The notes below the pieces were generated by a model that saw only the letters and a program-made list of their open reading frames with translations, was not told the DNA's origin and ran no database searches. This document shows positions 44,569-53,566 of a DNA stretch of 64,000 nt, in pieces (the first letter of the stretch is position 1; each line of letters begins with the position of its first letter). The DNA comes from Pseudogracilibacillus sp037071985. GTDB lineage: Bacteria > Bacillota > Bacilli > Bacillales > Amphibacillaceae. A program made the position numbers and the translations under genes. The DNA lies in the NCBI RefSeq assembly GCF_037071985.1, contig NZ_JAXHDF010000007.1, forward strand, positions 124,001 to 188,000, read 5' to 3'.

Positions 44569-44949
44569 ATGAAATTGAAAATCTTAGATTCAACTTTTTC
44601 CGTTGTGAAATTTCTACCAACTGAAACAATACCATTGTGGGCGTTAAACTCTAATATATTTTCTATTACACGAACAGATGAGGAGCTGTCTATCGTATGC
44701 CCTTCCGAGTGTTTACCGATGAATAATGTATTTAAGGATGTTGAAAATGATTGGAACTGTATAAAAGTAGAGGGAGTTTTAGACTTTAACTTAACTGGAA
44801 TATTATCTTCATTAGCGAATCCATTAGCTGAAAGTAAAATAAGTATCTTTGCTATTTCAACCTTTAATACGGACTACCTGCTTATTAAAAGCCATTCAAT
44901 TGAAAAGGCAAAAGTCGTGTTAGAAAGTGAAGGTCACACTTTTACATAA
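44569..44949 (+). CDS. ACT domain protein
   Basis: A 126-residue protein of the paired-ACT (CASTOR-like, ACT_7) family: VVKFLPTETIPLWAL near residue 12, EELSIVCPSECLP near 44, then GILSSLANPLAESKISIFAI followed by STFNTDYLLIKS. ACT domains bind amino acids; stand-alone members are thought to be sensors of unknown output. GGAG lies 9 bases before the ATG. It is a single gene behind repeat copy D. Confidence 0.85.
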   Translation: MKLKILDSTFSVVKFLPTETIPLWALNSNIFSITRTDEELSIVCPSECLPMNNVFKDVENDWNCIKVEGVLDFNLTGILSSLANPLAESKISIFAISTFNTDYLLIKSHSIEKAKVVLESEGHTFT

Positions 44950-45069
44950 AAAAATTTTATTGACATACCTCTTTGCAGCATCCGACAATAACATAACTGC
45001 TCACTCCCAAAAGTATTATTATTAACATCTTTACCACTAAGTTGTAAAATGAGTTTTTTAAATATTCAG

Positions 45070-45131
45070 AATCTAATGGGGTTTATGTTAGAATTAGGAG
45101 AGGTTATTAAACCACTCAGGTTAGCTGAATA
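45070..45131 (+). repeat. Terminator-promoter repeat, copy F (partial)
   Basis: Only the promoter and leader half is clear: extended -10 TATG-T-TAGAAT (45084-45094), then GAGAGGTTATTAAACCACTC and GGTTAGCTGAA. It precedes the DinB gene at 45249. Confidence 0.5.
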
Positions 45132-45248
45132 ACAGCATGAAAATAAATAAATAAATAAATATAAGAGAATGAGCGTTCGCCCTTTTCGTTTATTAGTGTA
45201 TAATTTTAAATACATAATATACTTATTTTTTGGGGTAGAGGAAGCAAT

Positions 45249-45698
45249 ATGAAGAAAATACTAATGGAATTTGAAGAAACAATTGATGCCATTAAGAAAT
45301 TAAAAGATGTACAAGAATCTAAGTTAAATGAACCAATTAGTAAAGGAAAATGGTCAATTCGAGAAATTGTAGGACATTTATATTATTGGGATAAGTATAA
45401 TCTTGAAAAAATGGTTCCAATAATGGCTAACGGAGTAAACTTGCCACAGTTTTCAAACCATGATCAGCATAATAAGGAAGCAATTTTATATTTAAGAGAC
45501 AAAACAGTAGAATCTATTATAGATGCTTTCATAGAAACACGAAAGGAACTTATTGATAGTATTTCAGAAATAGAAGAAGATGTTAGATTTACAATTGGAA
45601 AAGGAAAACGACAGTTCTCAGGTGAAAGTTTTATAAAAATCTTTTTAAAACATGATATTCACCATTTGCAACAAATAAATGGTAAATTAAATAATTAG
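45249..45698 (+). CDS. DinB/YfiT-like metal-binding protein
   Basis: The 149-residue protein is a four-helix DinB-like bundle with metal-ligand histidines in SIREIVGHLYYWDKYNLEKM (near residue 42) and IFLKHDIHHLQQI (near 137). The family includes thiol transferases and proteins of unknown role. GGGTAGAGGAAG precedes the ATG. It stands alone. Confidence 0.88.
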   Translation: MKKILMEFEETIDAIKKLKDVQESKLNEPISKGKWSIREIVGHLYYWDKYNLEKMVPIMANGVNLPQFSNHDQHNKEAILYLRDKTVESIIDAFIETRKELIDSISEIEEDVRFTIGKGKRQFSGESFIKIFLKHDIHHLQQINGKLNN

Positions 45699-45724
45699 AT
45701 TACTATTTGTTTTAATTATATAGT

Positions 45725-46018
45725 GTGCTTATCAAAGAAGGATATTTTCATCAAACAAAAGTACATACGCAACATCTACTCTTTTCAAACATTACGCCCC
45801 CTTTATCAGAAGTTTTCCTCTTCGACGATCTCTACCTATTTAACAAATTCAACAAGAAAGAGTGTAAAAAACAGGGAACAAAACTCATCTTACTAAAGAC
45901 TTCCTGGTGGTGCAGTAGAATATGGAGAAATAGCTAGAGGGAGATAAGCATCTCTTTTCCCGAAGAAATTGATGGAATTACTTGGATGGAAGCTGATTTG
46001 ACAGAAAAATTCATATAG
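45725..46018 (+). pseudogene. NUDIX hydrolase remnant
   Basis: Frames must be joined to read GTKLILLK, then RLPGGAVEYGEIARG and finally FPEEIDGITWMEADLTEKF. LPGGAVEYGE is the start of the NUDIX box (GX5EX7REUXEEXGU), but the rest of the box is missing and stops interrupt the frames. It is a decayed gene. Confidence 0.5.
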
Positions 46019-46110
46019 ATACCAAGAAAATTAAATGGGTTAATAAAGAAAAGATCTACAATGCCATATATTTTTTGGGGAAATTTTGTTTATATTTCAA
46101 AATAATATTT

Positions 46111-46190
46111 CTTGAATTAATGGGTGCATTTCTTCAAGAAGGAGATTGTACCCTTCTTATTGAAGTATAGGGGCAGGTTTATGTAATAAG
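46111..46190 (+). repeat. Terminator-promoter repeat, copy G (diverged)
   Basis: GAATTAATGGGTGCATTTCT, then GAAGGAGATTGTACCCTTC (hairpin GAAGG/CCTTC) with a T-rich tail and AGGGGCAGGTTTATG follow the order of the repeat, with no clear promoter element. Confidence 0.4.
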
Positions 46191-46252
46191 AATGAAGTTA
46201 TTTATAAGAGTTTGGTACTATAAGAGAAAGCTGAGAGGAGAGGGATTAGTTT

Positions 46253-46942
46253 ATGGGAAGAGAACTGAAAACTAGTGATTATATAAAGTTTTTGCGAAGA
46301 GCTATAGGACAAGTTAGAAACGAATATTACGGAAATGAAAAATGGATTCAATCAATGATCAATGGAGCTGACCTTAATCCTACAAAGAATCAATTAGAAG
46401 AAACAATCATTCCACATCTAAGTAAACATTATGAACGAGTCTTCTGTTATGAGCTATACCATCAGTTACGAAGAGTTCTTCAAAAAGAGCAAGGGGATTT
46501 AGAAAAGAAAGTGATTTTACAAGCAGAGCTTCAAAAGAAACAAATAAGTGATGAAGTTGAAGATTTAATGGGGATATCTAAACTGGAAGGAAGGTATATT
46601 CCTGACTTTCTCATTCACGAACCGCACACAGTATCTAATCAAAACTTAATTATAGAAGTTAAAGCTAACCCCAATCTAAATGATAATGAAATGTTAGATG
46701 ACATCAAGAAAATAGATCAGTTCATTAGTAGATATAGATTTGAAAAAGGAGTCTTTTTATCTATAAACATCTCTAAAGAGAAACTTAAAAAGCTCTTATC
46801 TAGTAAAAAACTGCTATCATGTTTGGAAAGTGAGATAGAAAATCACGAGAAGATTTTGGTTATGTTCAAAGAGTCACATGAATCCGAATTAATACATAGG
46901 AACTTAGGAAAATTAATAGAGAATATGGATATAAGGTTATAA
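46253..46942 (+). CDS. PD-(D/E)XK-like protein of unknown function
   Basis: A 229-residue protein. A basic N-terminal region (SDYIKFLRRAIGQVRNEYYG) is followed by a helical part and then IPDFLIHEP, with LIIEVKANPNLND about 20 residues on. That is the Pro-Asp ... Glu-x-Lys spacing of the PD-(D/E)XK nuclease fold, and a helix MLDDIKKIDQFISRYRF follows as expected. No closer family was recognised. AGGAGAGGG lies before the ATG. It may be an orphan nuclease or an accessory protein; no methylase or partner is nearby. Confidence 0.65.
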   Translation: MGRELKTSDYIKFLRRAIGQVRNEYYGNEKWIQSMINGADLNPTKNQLEETIIPHLSKHYERVFCYELYHQLRRVLQKEQGDLEKKVILQAELQKKQISDEVEDLMGISKLEGRYIPDFLIHEPHTVSNQNLIIEVKANPNLNDNEMLDDIKKIDQFISRYRFEKGVFLSINISKEKLKKLLSSKKLLSCLESEIENHEKILVMFKESHESELIHRNLGKLIENMDIRL

Positions 46943-47140
46943 AAAAGTAAAATTATTTATGAAGGAAGTTTCTGAAATTCGTACTTATATTTAGACCTCG
47001 AGAGTTAGAAAAATATCAGTTGGGCAGGAATTAGAAAAAATAACTTAATTGAAATTATTTCACGACCATGTGATCTTCGAATATTAGATAATTAAGGGTG
47101 TCTTTTATCATAAAAATAATAAATAAAGAGGAGGGTTTCA

Positions 47141-47302
47141 ATGGAGAAGATTATACAAAAAAACGAAGAAATATATTTTCTTCAATATGTGGTAGTTTCT
47201 CTAATCTCTTTGTTAACTTTTAAAAAAATAAAAAAGATTGAGATACTTAGAAAGAAATTAAAAGAACAGCAAGTACAACAAAATGACCATAACAAACTTT
47301 AA
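47141..47302 (+). CDS. Small 53-residue protein with one membrane helix
   Basis: An ATG at 47141 with a strong GAGGAGGG site opens 53 codons: a polar start, one hydrophobic helix (YFLQYVVVSLISLLTF) and a highly basic helical tail (KKIKKIEILRKKLKEQQ). No family was recognised. The clear ribosome binding site and amphipathic tail suggest a real product. Confidence 0.5.
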   Translation: MEKIIQKNEEIYFLQYVVVSLISLLTFKKIKKIEILRKKLKEQQVQQNDHNKL

Positions 47303-47310
47303 GATCTTTT

Positions 47311-47362
47311 TATTCAACTAACGGGTGCGTTAATCAAAGAAGGATTAGCCACCTTTTTTGTA
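47311..47362 (+). repeat. Terminator-promoter repeat, copy H (partial)
   Basis: ATTCAACTAACGGGTGCGTT and AGAAGGATTAGCCACCTTTTTT keep the first part of the repeat, including an AAGG/CCTT hairpin with T-run. The rest of 47363-47530 shows no gene. Confidence 0.5.
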
Positions 47363-47530
47363 GAACTATTGTATTCACGTTGAAGCATAATGATAACTCT
47401 GTTACTTAGTATTTCTAGCCGTTGAAATCGTTCTAGGGAACTCTTAGATGCGAAAAATATTATTCTCAATAGTTTAAAACATTTGAAAAACTATCAAAAG
47501 TGATAAAAGCTCTTTAAGCACAAATATAAA

Positions 47531-47568
47531 AGCTCCCTTCAAGAAAACGCGCTTACTTAAAGGGAACT
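47531..47568 (-). terminator. Terminator of the OppD/OppF remnant
   Basis: On the minus strand GTTCCCTTTAAG pairs with CTTGAAGGGAGC (one mismatch) and is followed by TTTTATATTT. Confidence 0.7.
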
Positions 47569-47602
47569 TCCAATAAATTAGTAATTTAAGTAATTAAATC
47601 CC

Positions 47603-47875
47603 TCACCCATAATGATATGCGACCCAGTGCCCCAGATCCTTTTCTTCAAAGACTGATTCCTCTACTTTACATTGATTTGTTACCAGTGGACAACGGGTGT
47701 GGAAACGACAGCCACTCGGAAGGTGAACTGGGCTTGGCACGTCACCTTTTAACACTATTCTTTGACGCTTCTTTTGTACTTCTGGATCAGGTATGGGAAT
47801 GGCTGAAAGTAGTGCATGTTTATAAGGATGAGCTGCTCGTTCATAAATCTTTTCTGTCGCTACTAAACATAACAA
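47603..47875 (-). pseudogene. Oligopeptide ABC transporter ATPase, C-terminal remnant
   Basis: The 90 codons read IYERAAHPYKHALLSAIPIP, VLKGDVPSPVHLPSGCRFHT and RCPLVTNQCKVEE, the C-terminal domain of OppD/OppF/DppF ATPases with its Cys-rich finger. The Walker and signature regions are gone and the frame has no natural start. It sits between the D-amino acid cluster and the accessory region. Its upstream bases resemble the smaller remnant at 3327-3388. Confidence 0.8.
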
Positions 47876-47939
47876 ATGTCACTTTTATGTCTGTCCTAAT
47901 CCAATAGTAAAAAATCTGATAACGAAAATCATATGCTTA

Positions 47940-48797
47940 CTATACTACTAATTTTGTATCTTTATTAGCCTTTTCTCTAAATAACGACTGGAGGTTTCGT
48001 GTAACTGAACCTGGTGCACCTGTCCCTATCACTGTGTTATCAATTTTTATAACAGGCATGACATCTGCTGTAGTGCTTGTAATAAATACTTCATCTGCTG
48101 TCATTAAATCAAGGACCGAATACTTTTTTTTAGTGAATCGAATGCTGTTTTCTTCACATAAATTCAACACAACTTGCCTTGTAATTCCGTTTAAAATTTG
48201 GCTAGTAACAGGGTGGGTTATCACTACTCCGTTCTTTACGATAAATACATTGGAAGAACTCGCCTCGGTTACGATTTCATCACGATGAAAAATAGCCTCA
48301 TAACAATTCTTTTCTGCCGCTTCCTGTTTTGCTAATACATTAGGTAATAAATTTAAACTCTTAATTTCACATCTAAGCCAACGTACATCCTCTGTTGTAA
48401 TAACTTCTACTCCTTTTTCAAGTTCCTTTTCAGGTACCTCTACATTTGCTGTAAACGCAGTAAAAACAGGTTCAGTTTTGCTAGTAGGAAATTCATGAGT
48501 TCGTATTGCGCTTCCCCTAGTTATTTGGAAATATACTATTCCTGTTTCTACATCATTGAGCTCTACTAAAGTGTTTACTAGATTGATAATTTTATCTTTA
48601 CTATACGGAATATCTATATTCACCTTTTTTGCGCTCTTAAAGAGGCGCTCAAGATGCTCTTCTGCCGCGAACAATACACCATTAAAAACTCTTATTACTT
48701 CATATATTCCATCTCCAAAGTGATAGCCACGATCATTCATGTCGACCTTTGCATCAATTCGATTCACTATTTGATCATTAATGATTACTTTTTCCAC
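47940..48797 (-). CDS. dat: D-amino acid transaminase
   Basis: A 285-residue class IV PLP aminotransferase. NDRGYHFGDGIYEVIRVFNG near residue 22 is the fold-type IV signature, SLNLLPNVLAKQEAAE near 146 contains the PLP lysine, and EASSSNVFIVKNGVV near 180 follows. The start is GTG at 48797 with AAAGGGG upstream; an open frame extends to 48887 but is not needed. Dat interconverts D-amino acids and 2-oxoacids with D-glutamate or D-alanine. It is the last gene of the D-amino-acid-like cluster, next to a D-aminoacylase. Confidence 0.9.
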   Translation of the reverse strand: MEKVIINDQIVNRIDAKVDMNDRGYHFGDGIYEVIRVFNGVLFAAEEHLERLFKSAKKVNIDIPYSKDKIINLVNTLVELNDVETGIVYFQITRGSAIRTHEFPTSKTEPVFTAFTANVEVPEKELEKGVEVITTEDVRWLRCEIKSLNLLPNVLAKQEAAEKNCYEAIFHRDEIVTEASSSNVFIVKNGVVITHPVTSQILNGITRQVVLNLCEENSIRFTKKKYSVLDLMTADEVFITSTTADVMPVIKIDNTVIGTGAPGSVTRNLQSLFREKANKDTKLVV

Positions 48798-48901
48798 TAT
48801 TGCGAAACCCCTTTCTTCAGCAATGCTTTTTAAAAACTTTTCTTCTTCCTTTTTGTCTTTTATTATAATTAAAGAGTGAAAATGCAAATTGAAAGCCGGT
48901 C

Positions 48902-50473
48902 TTAATATCTGAGTACCTGACCACCAAATCCACCTGTTAATTCACCATCTTGGACCGTCACTTTTCCATTAACAATAACATGATGGATTCCTTCTGGTTC
49001 TCGTAAAGGATCTTCAAAAGTAGCTTTGTCAATCACTGTGTCGGGATCAAAAACAACAATATCAGCACAATAATTTTCCTTTAAAAATCCTCTATCATTT
49101 AATCTAAGCAACTGAGCAGGATTACTAGTCATACTCTGTATAGCCTTTGATAAACTGATAACACTTTGTTCACGTACGTAGCGACCTAAAATACGTGGAA
49201 AAGTTCCATAAAGCCTTGGGTGGGGTTTTCCACCGAAAATTCCATCCGAACCTACAATATGCATTTCACTTTTCATAGGTTTTACTATATCTTCCTCTAA
49301 CCCCCAATGAAGTGTCATTGTTACATTTCCCTCTTCTTGAATAAGCAGATCCAATGCAGCTTCTTCCGGGGTAGTATTCCACATTTGAGCAATTTCTGCT
49401 ACACTTTTACCTTCTACTTCTCTATTATTCTCTGTGCTTGCTATAACGAGTCCATCCCAGCCACAATTCAAAACATGATTTTCATAATCCTCGTTTTTAT
49501 CAAAGTCCTCTTTGATTTTTTCACGCAGCTCTGAGTTTTTTAAACGTTCAAGCATTTTTTCCGGCCCACCTGCATGTGTCCATGGTGGCAAAATAGAATG
49601 AAAAACAGTTGATCCCGCCGTATAAGGGTACTGATCCAATGTGACTTCGATGCCTTCTTTACGAGCCTTTTCCATTTTTTCTAAGGCTTCATGATATTTT
49701 TTTCGATTCTTAATCCCCATGACTTTAAAATGCGAAACATGCAACCTTACACCTGATTGCCTAGCAACATCTATAACTTCATCTAATGCCTCGAGGATTT
49801 TTGTGCTTTCATTTCGAACATGAACTACAAAACAACCATTGTATTTAGCTGCACCTTTACATATTTCAATAAGCTCCTCTTTATTTGAATACAAGTTTGG
49901 CGGATAAATAAGACCAGATGAAACACCATAAGCTCCTTCTCTCATCCCTTCCTCAACCAACTTACGCATTTCTTGCATCTCGGCTTTTGTACTTTCACGA
50001 CCCTCAAATCCCATAACAAGTGTTCTAACAGCCCCATGAGGTACTAAATAGGTTACATTTCCCAACAAGCTCTGATTTTGTAGGAAATCTAAATATTCAT
50101 CGATTGTGTTCCAATCCCATGAATCTATCTTCCCATCTAGCCCTTCCAACTGTTTTTTCCATAAAGGTTTTGTCTCTTCTGATACCGGTGCAACGGATAT
50201 TCCATCTTGTCCAAACAATTCGGTAGTTACTCCTTGTAATACTTTGATTTTATGGATTTCTGGTTTTGTACATAGAAGGTCTGAATGTACATGTGTATCT
50301 ATAAATCCCGGGACAACTGCCATACCTTCCGCATTAATTTCTGTATGTGCCGATTCATTATGAAGTTTTGCTATTTTTTTAATTTTTCCATCTTTAATAC
50401 CAATATCTAGTTTTGTCCAAGGATTTCCGCTCCCATCGAATAATTTACCGTCTCTAATTATAATGTCATACAT
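48902..50473 (-). CDS. N-acyl-D-amino acid deacylase (D-aminoacylase)
   Basis: The 523-residue amidohydrolase has PGFIDTHVHSDL near residue 60 with the HxH metal pair, VVHVRNES, LHVSHFKVMG and the C-terminal GSDGIFGGKPHPRLYGTFPR region typical of D-aminoacylases. It removes an acyl group from N-acyl-D-amino acids in the cytoplasm. The ATG at 50473 has GGAGGT upstream. It lies between dat and the type III PLP enzyme, so its product would be available to both. Confidence 0.9.
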   Translation of the reverse strand: MYDIIIRDGKLFDGSGNPWTKLDIGIKDGKIKKIAKLHNESAHTEINAEGMAVVPGFIDTHVHSDLLCTKPEIHKIKVLQGVTTELFGQDGISVAPVSEETKPLWKKQLEGLDGKIDSWDWNTIDEYLDFLQNQSLLGNVTYLVPHGAVRTLVMGFEGRESTKAEMQEMRKLVEEGMREGAYGVSSGLIYPPNLYSNKEELIEICKGAAKYNGCFVVHVRNESTKILEALDEVIDVARQSGVRLHVSHFKVMGIKNRKKYHEALEKMEKARKEGIEVTLDQYPYTAGSTVFHSILPPWTHAGGPEKMLERLKNSELREKIKEDFDKNEDYENHVLNCGWDGLVIASTENNREVEGKSVAEIAQMWNTTPEEAALDLLIQEEGNVTMTLHWGLEEDIVKPMKSEMHIVGSDGIFGGKPHPRLYGTFPRILGRYVREQSVISLSKAIQSMTSNPAQLLRLNDRGFLKENYCADIVVFDPDTVIDKATFEDPLREPEGIHHVIVNGKVTVQDGELTGGFGGQVLRY

Positions 50474-50506
50474 CTGAAAGACCTCCATAATCAAATTATT
50501 AGTGTA

Positions 50507-51607
50507 TTATTTATTTTTCCCTCTCGCATCAATGGTGACTGTTTTTTCGAAAACTCCCCCTCTAAAGCCATATACCTCATCCGTTAAATTAATTACCGGA
50601 CAAATATGATTGGGGATAATTTCGACAATATCACCAACGCGTAGATCACACTTTCCCTGTATTTCTACGATTGCGTGTTCTTCGGATAAGCGTTTGATAA
50701 CTAAATTCTCTTGATTTTTAATTCTTCCAAAACCACCTTCAATATTAGGATCATGTGCCAATGTTTTACTGCCCGCATCAATGATCAAACGGTCTTTACT
50801 CGGACGAGACACAACAGTTGAATAAATAGTAACAGCACAATCATCTTCTGTCGCACCACCTGTTGCCATCACATTTCTATCATTAAACACATACATGCCT
50901 GCTCTTACTTCAGTGACATAAGGAATTTCACCAGTAAATCTAGCAATAGCAGTCGCTCCAACACTAATTTCAGGAATATGCAAATTTTCCTTTTCCAATA
51001 ACATCTTCGTTTTATATAATTCCGTAGCATCATCGATAGCAATTCGCTTTAATTTTTCCACATCACTTTCGGCATAAGCGTGACCTGGATGACTTGTTAG
51101 TCCTTTTATATTTATAAAAGGCAAAGCCGCTATCTCTAAAATTTCGTTTATACTTTCTTGAGGTGACCTTCCCATTCGCTCATTTCCTGTATCAATATCT
51201 ATATAAATATCGATTGTTTTACTGTTTGCTTTTCCTACCTCACTCAAACCTTTTGCAACTATAATATCATCCAATGCCACTGTTAAATCGGCATGTTTAA
51301 GGAGTTTACCAAATCTCTTCAATTTTTTTTCACCAATTATGGGGTAGGCAATCAAAATATCCCTGATGCCGGAATTTACCATGACTTCTGCTTCTCCCAG
51401 AGTAGCCGTTGTTATCCCAGTTGCTCCGGCTTTTATTTGCAAATCGGCGATATATGTACTTTTATGTGTCTTTACATGTGGACGTAGCTTAATATTCGAT
51501 TTCTCAGCTAAATTATTTAACCATTCAATATTCTGTTCCAAAATATCAAAATCAAGAACAACAACCGGGGTATCATTTAAAATCTCTTCATTTTTAAAAT
51601 GTACCAT
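50507..51607 (-). CDS. Fold-type III PLP enzyme: D-threonine aldolase or D-serine dehydratase family
   Basis: A 366-residue alanine-racemase-fold protein. LRPHVKTHKS near residue 42 contains the PLP lysine; TSHPGHAYAESD and SVGATAIARF follow, and PNHICPVINL near 332 has an His-x-Cys pair at a position known to bind metal in D-serine dehydratases of this fold. D-threonine aldolase cleaves D-beta-hydroxy amino acids to glycine and an aldehyde. With aldehyde and alcohol dehydrogenases in the same cluster the aldolase reaction fits well. The ATG at 51607 has GAGGGGAAG upstream. Confidence 0.85.
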   Translation of the reverse strand: MVHFKNEEILNDTPVVVLDFDILEQNIEWLNNLAEKSNIKLRPHVKTHKSTYIADLQIKAGATGITTATLGEAEVMVNSGIRDILIAYPIIGEKKLKRFGKLLKHADLTVALDDIIVAKGLSEVGKANSKTIDIYIDIDTGNERMGRSPQESINEILEIAALPFINIKGLTSHPGHAYAESDVEKLKRIAIDDATELYKTKMLLEKENLHIPEISVGATAIARFTGEIPYVTEVRAGMYVFNDRNVMATGGATEDDCAVTIYSTVVSRPSKDRLIIDAGSKTLAHDPNIEGGFGRIKNQENLVIKRLSEEHAIVEIQGKCDLRVGDIVEIIPNHICPVINLTDEVYGFRGGVFEKTVTIDARGKNK

Positions 51608-51726
51608 AACTTCCACTTCCCCTCACATAAAAACGGTTTTACCTAGCTAAAATTCATGCGCTTGCAAAATAATGATCGTTTCCTATCCACAATTTTAATT
51701 TTTCACCATGATATTCCACTCTTCTA

Positions 51727-52998
51727 TTACTGGCGATGCGGGATAAGATAAAGTGATAGATCTTGCCATACAATTACTACTGCCAAAACAAATAGCATAA
51801 TAAAAATAAATGGGATTACAGACTTGATTACCCTTTCTAGCGGTTCTTTGGCAATTCCACTAGTTACAAATAAATTTAAGCCGACCGGCGGAGTGATCAT
51901 CGCTAATTCTAGGTTCACGACTAGAACTACTGCAAAGTAATATAGATTTATTCCCATTAAGTTTAAAATCGGTAACAAAATTGGAACGGTTATTAAAATA
52001 ATGGATACTCCTTCCAAAAAAGCCCCCAATATAAACAAAAATAAATTCACTGTAAGCATAAATGTCCAGAAATTTGCATCGGAGTCAGAAATCCACATCG
52101 CTACATCTTGTGGCACCTGATTTATTGTTAAAAACATACCGAATATGGAAGCAGCCACAACAATCATATATACCATAGAAGTTGTTTGCACTGTTTCTCT
52201 TAAAATGGAACGTATATCTTTCCATTTAATTTCCCTGTAAACAAAAACGGAAATAAGTAAAGCATACAAACTCGCTATAACCGATGATTCTGTTGGAGTT
52301 GCAATTCCTCCATAAATCAAATAAAAAATGAGTACTGGTAGAAGCAAACCCCAAATTGCTTTATACCCTTCTTTGAACCTCTCATTCCATGGGGTAGATG
52401 GCAGTTTTCCATAGCCTTTTCTACGAGCGTAAACAACAGCAGTGACAATTAGAGTAAATCCAAAAAACAGACCTGGTAATACCCCGGCTATAAATAAGTC
52501 ACCTACAGACGTATTCGTAACGGTTCCAAAAATAATGAACGAAATACTTGGTGGAATAAGAATTCCCAATGTACCTGCAGTTGCCACCAAACCCATCGCA
52601 TAATTTTTATCATATCCAGATTCAACTAAAGCTGGGATCATAATTGCACCAATGGCCGCAACTGTCGCAACACTTGAACCAGAGATTGCTGCAAAAATCA
52701 TACAAGCGACAATGGTTACTACTGCAATACCTCCCGTAAGATGCCCAATCCAAGCTTTTAAAAAATTTAATAAATACCTTGAAATACCACCTTTTATCAT
52801 AATTACCCCTGTCAATACAAAGCCAGGGATGGCTATTAAAGATGAATTATTCATTCCTGAAAATACCGATTCAATTACTGTAACTAAATTAAAACCTTGT
52901 AAAGCTAATACAATTAGAGATGACATGGCCAAAGAAAATGCTATTGGCACACGTAATAAAAGAAATAAAATGAAAATTCCCATTAGTAACCAGACCAT
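51727..52998 (-). CDS. dctM: TRAP transporter large permease (DctM)
   Basis: A 423-residue membrane protein with about 12 helices. ISGSSVATVAAIGAIMIPAL near residue 110 and ITPPVGLNLFVTSGIAKEP near 370 are the two conserved DctM segments. It forms the sodium-coupled channel with DctQ. AGGGGTGA lies before the ATG. It follows dctQ by 14 bases and precedes the PLP enzyme gene by about 120 bases. Confidence 0.92.
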   Translation of the reverse strand: MVWLLMGIFILFLLLRVPIAFSLAMSSLIVLALQGFNLVTVIESVFSGMNNSSLIAIPGFVLTGVIMIKGGISRYLLNFLKAWIGHLTGGIAVVTIVACMIFAAISGSSVATVAAIGAIMIPALVESGYDKNYAMGLVATAGTLGILIPPSISFIIFGTVTNTSVGDLFIAGVLPGLFFGFTLIVTAVVYARRKGYGKLPSTPWNERFKEGYKAIWGLLLPVLIFYLIYGGIATPTESSVIASLYALLISVFVYREIKWKDIRSILRETVQTTSMVYMIVVAASIFGMFLTINQVPQDVAMWISDSDANFWTFMLTVNLFLFILGAFLEGVSIILITVPILLPILNLMGINLYYFAVVLVVNLELAMITPPVGLNLFVTSGIAKEPLERVIKSVIPFIFIMLFVLAVVIVWQDLSLYLIPHRQ

Positions 52999-53012
52999 TG
53001 TTTAATCACCCC

Positions 53013-53507
53013 TTATATCAAAGTTTCTTGTTCCTTTTTACCGTCTTCTTTATAGTTGTATATTTTTATTAGGGTACGTAATGAAAGAATGACTCCCGAA
53101 AGAGGTAAAATAGAATAGGCTAGCCAAAGCGGGAAATTACTAGAAGATCTTTGTCCAGTCATCCATTTTTGCTCAACGATTTGGAAACCATAGATTACTA
53201 AAAAAATAAAAAATGAAAGTGCAACAATATTGGCAAATAAATTAATCCATTTTTGCTTATTTTCAGTAAAAAGTTGATAGAAAATTTCAACTCGTATATG
53301 AGTGTTGTCGCGTAAGGCAACTGAGGCTCCAATTAATACTCCCCAAATTATAAAGTAACGAGCAATTTCATCTTGCCAAGTCGTGGGGATTTCCAATATA
53401 TACCGAAATACTACTTGTAAAATCAGAATGCCCAGTCCACTTATAATTAATAATCCTGATAACCAATCCTCGATAGCTTCAATAATGTTAACTATTTTTT
53501 TCATCAT
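53013..53507 (-). CDS. dctQ: TRAP transporter small permease (DctQ)
   Basis: About 164 residues with four membrane helices and the DctQ motif TTWQDEIARYFIIWGVLIGA near residue 40. The ATG at 53507 has GGAGGGGAA upstream. It partners the following DctM. Confidence 0.9.
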   Translation of the reverse strand: MMKKIVNIIEAIEDWLSGLLIISGLGILILQVVFRYILEIPTTWQDEIARYFIIWGVLIGASVALRDNTHIRVEIFYQLFTENKQKWINLFANIVALSFFIFLVIYGFQIVEQKWMTGQRSSSNFPLWLAYSILPLSGVILSLRTLIKIYNYKEDGKKEQETLI

Positions 53508-53527
53508 AAGTTCCCCTCCAATCAACT

Positions 53528-53551
53528 CCCCTCCTCAACACGTGAAGAGGG
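53528..53551 (-). terminator. Intercistronic hairpin between dctP and dctQ of the second TRAP set
   Basis: On the minus strand CCCTCTTCA pairs with TGAGGAGGG (one G-T pair) around a 5-base loop, without a T-run. It occupies the same place as the hairpin at 1006-1027 in the first TRAP operon. Confidence 0.55.
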
Positions 53552-53566
53552 AATAGATTGTTTGTT

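Noticed and set aside
45725..45937. 70-codon plus-strand frame as an intact gene
   Set aside because: Its second half runs out of frame across a NUDIX box (LPGGAVEYGE is in another frame). It is better explained as part of a decayed NUDIX gene.
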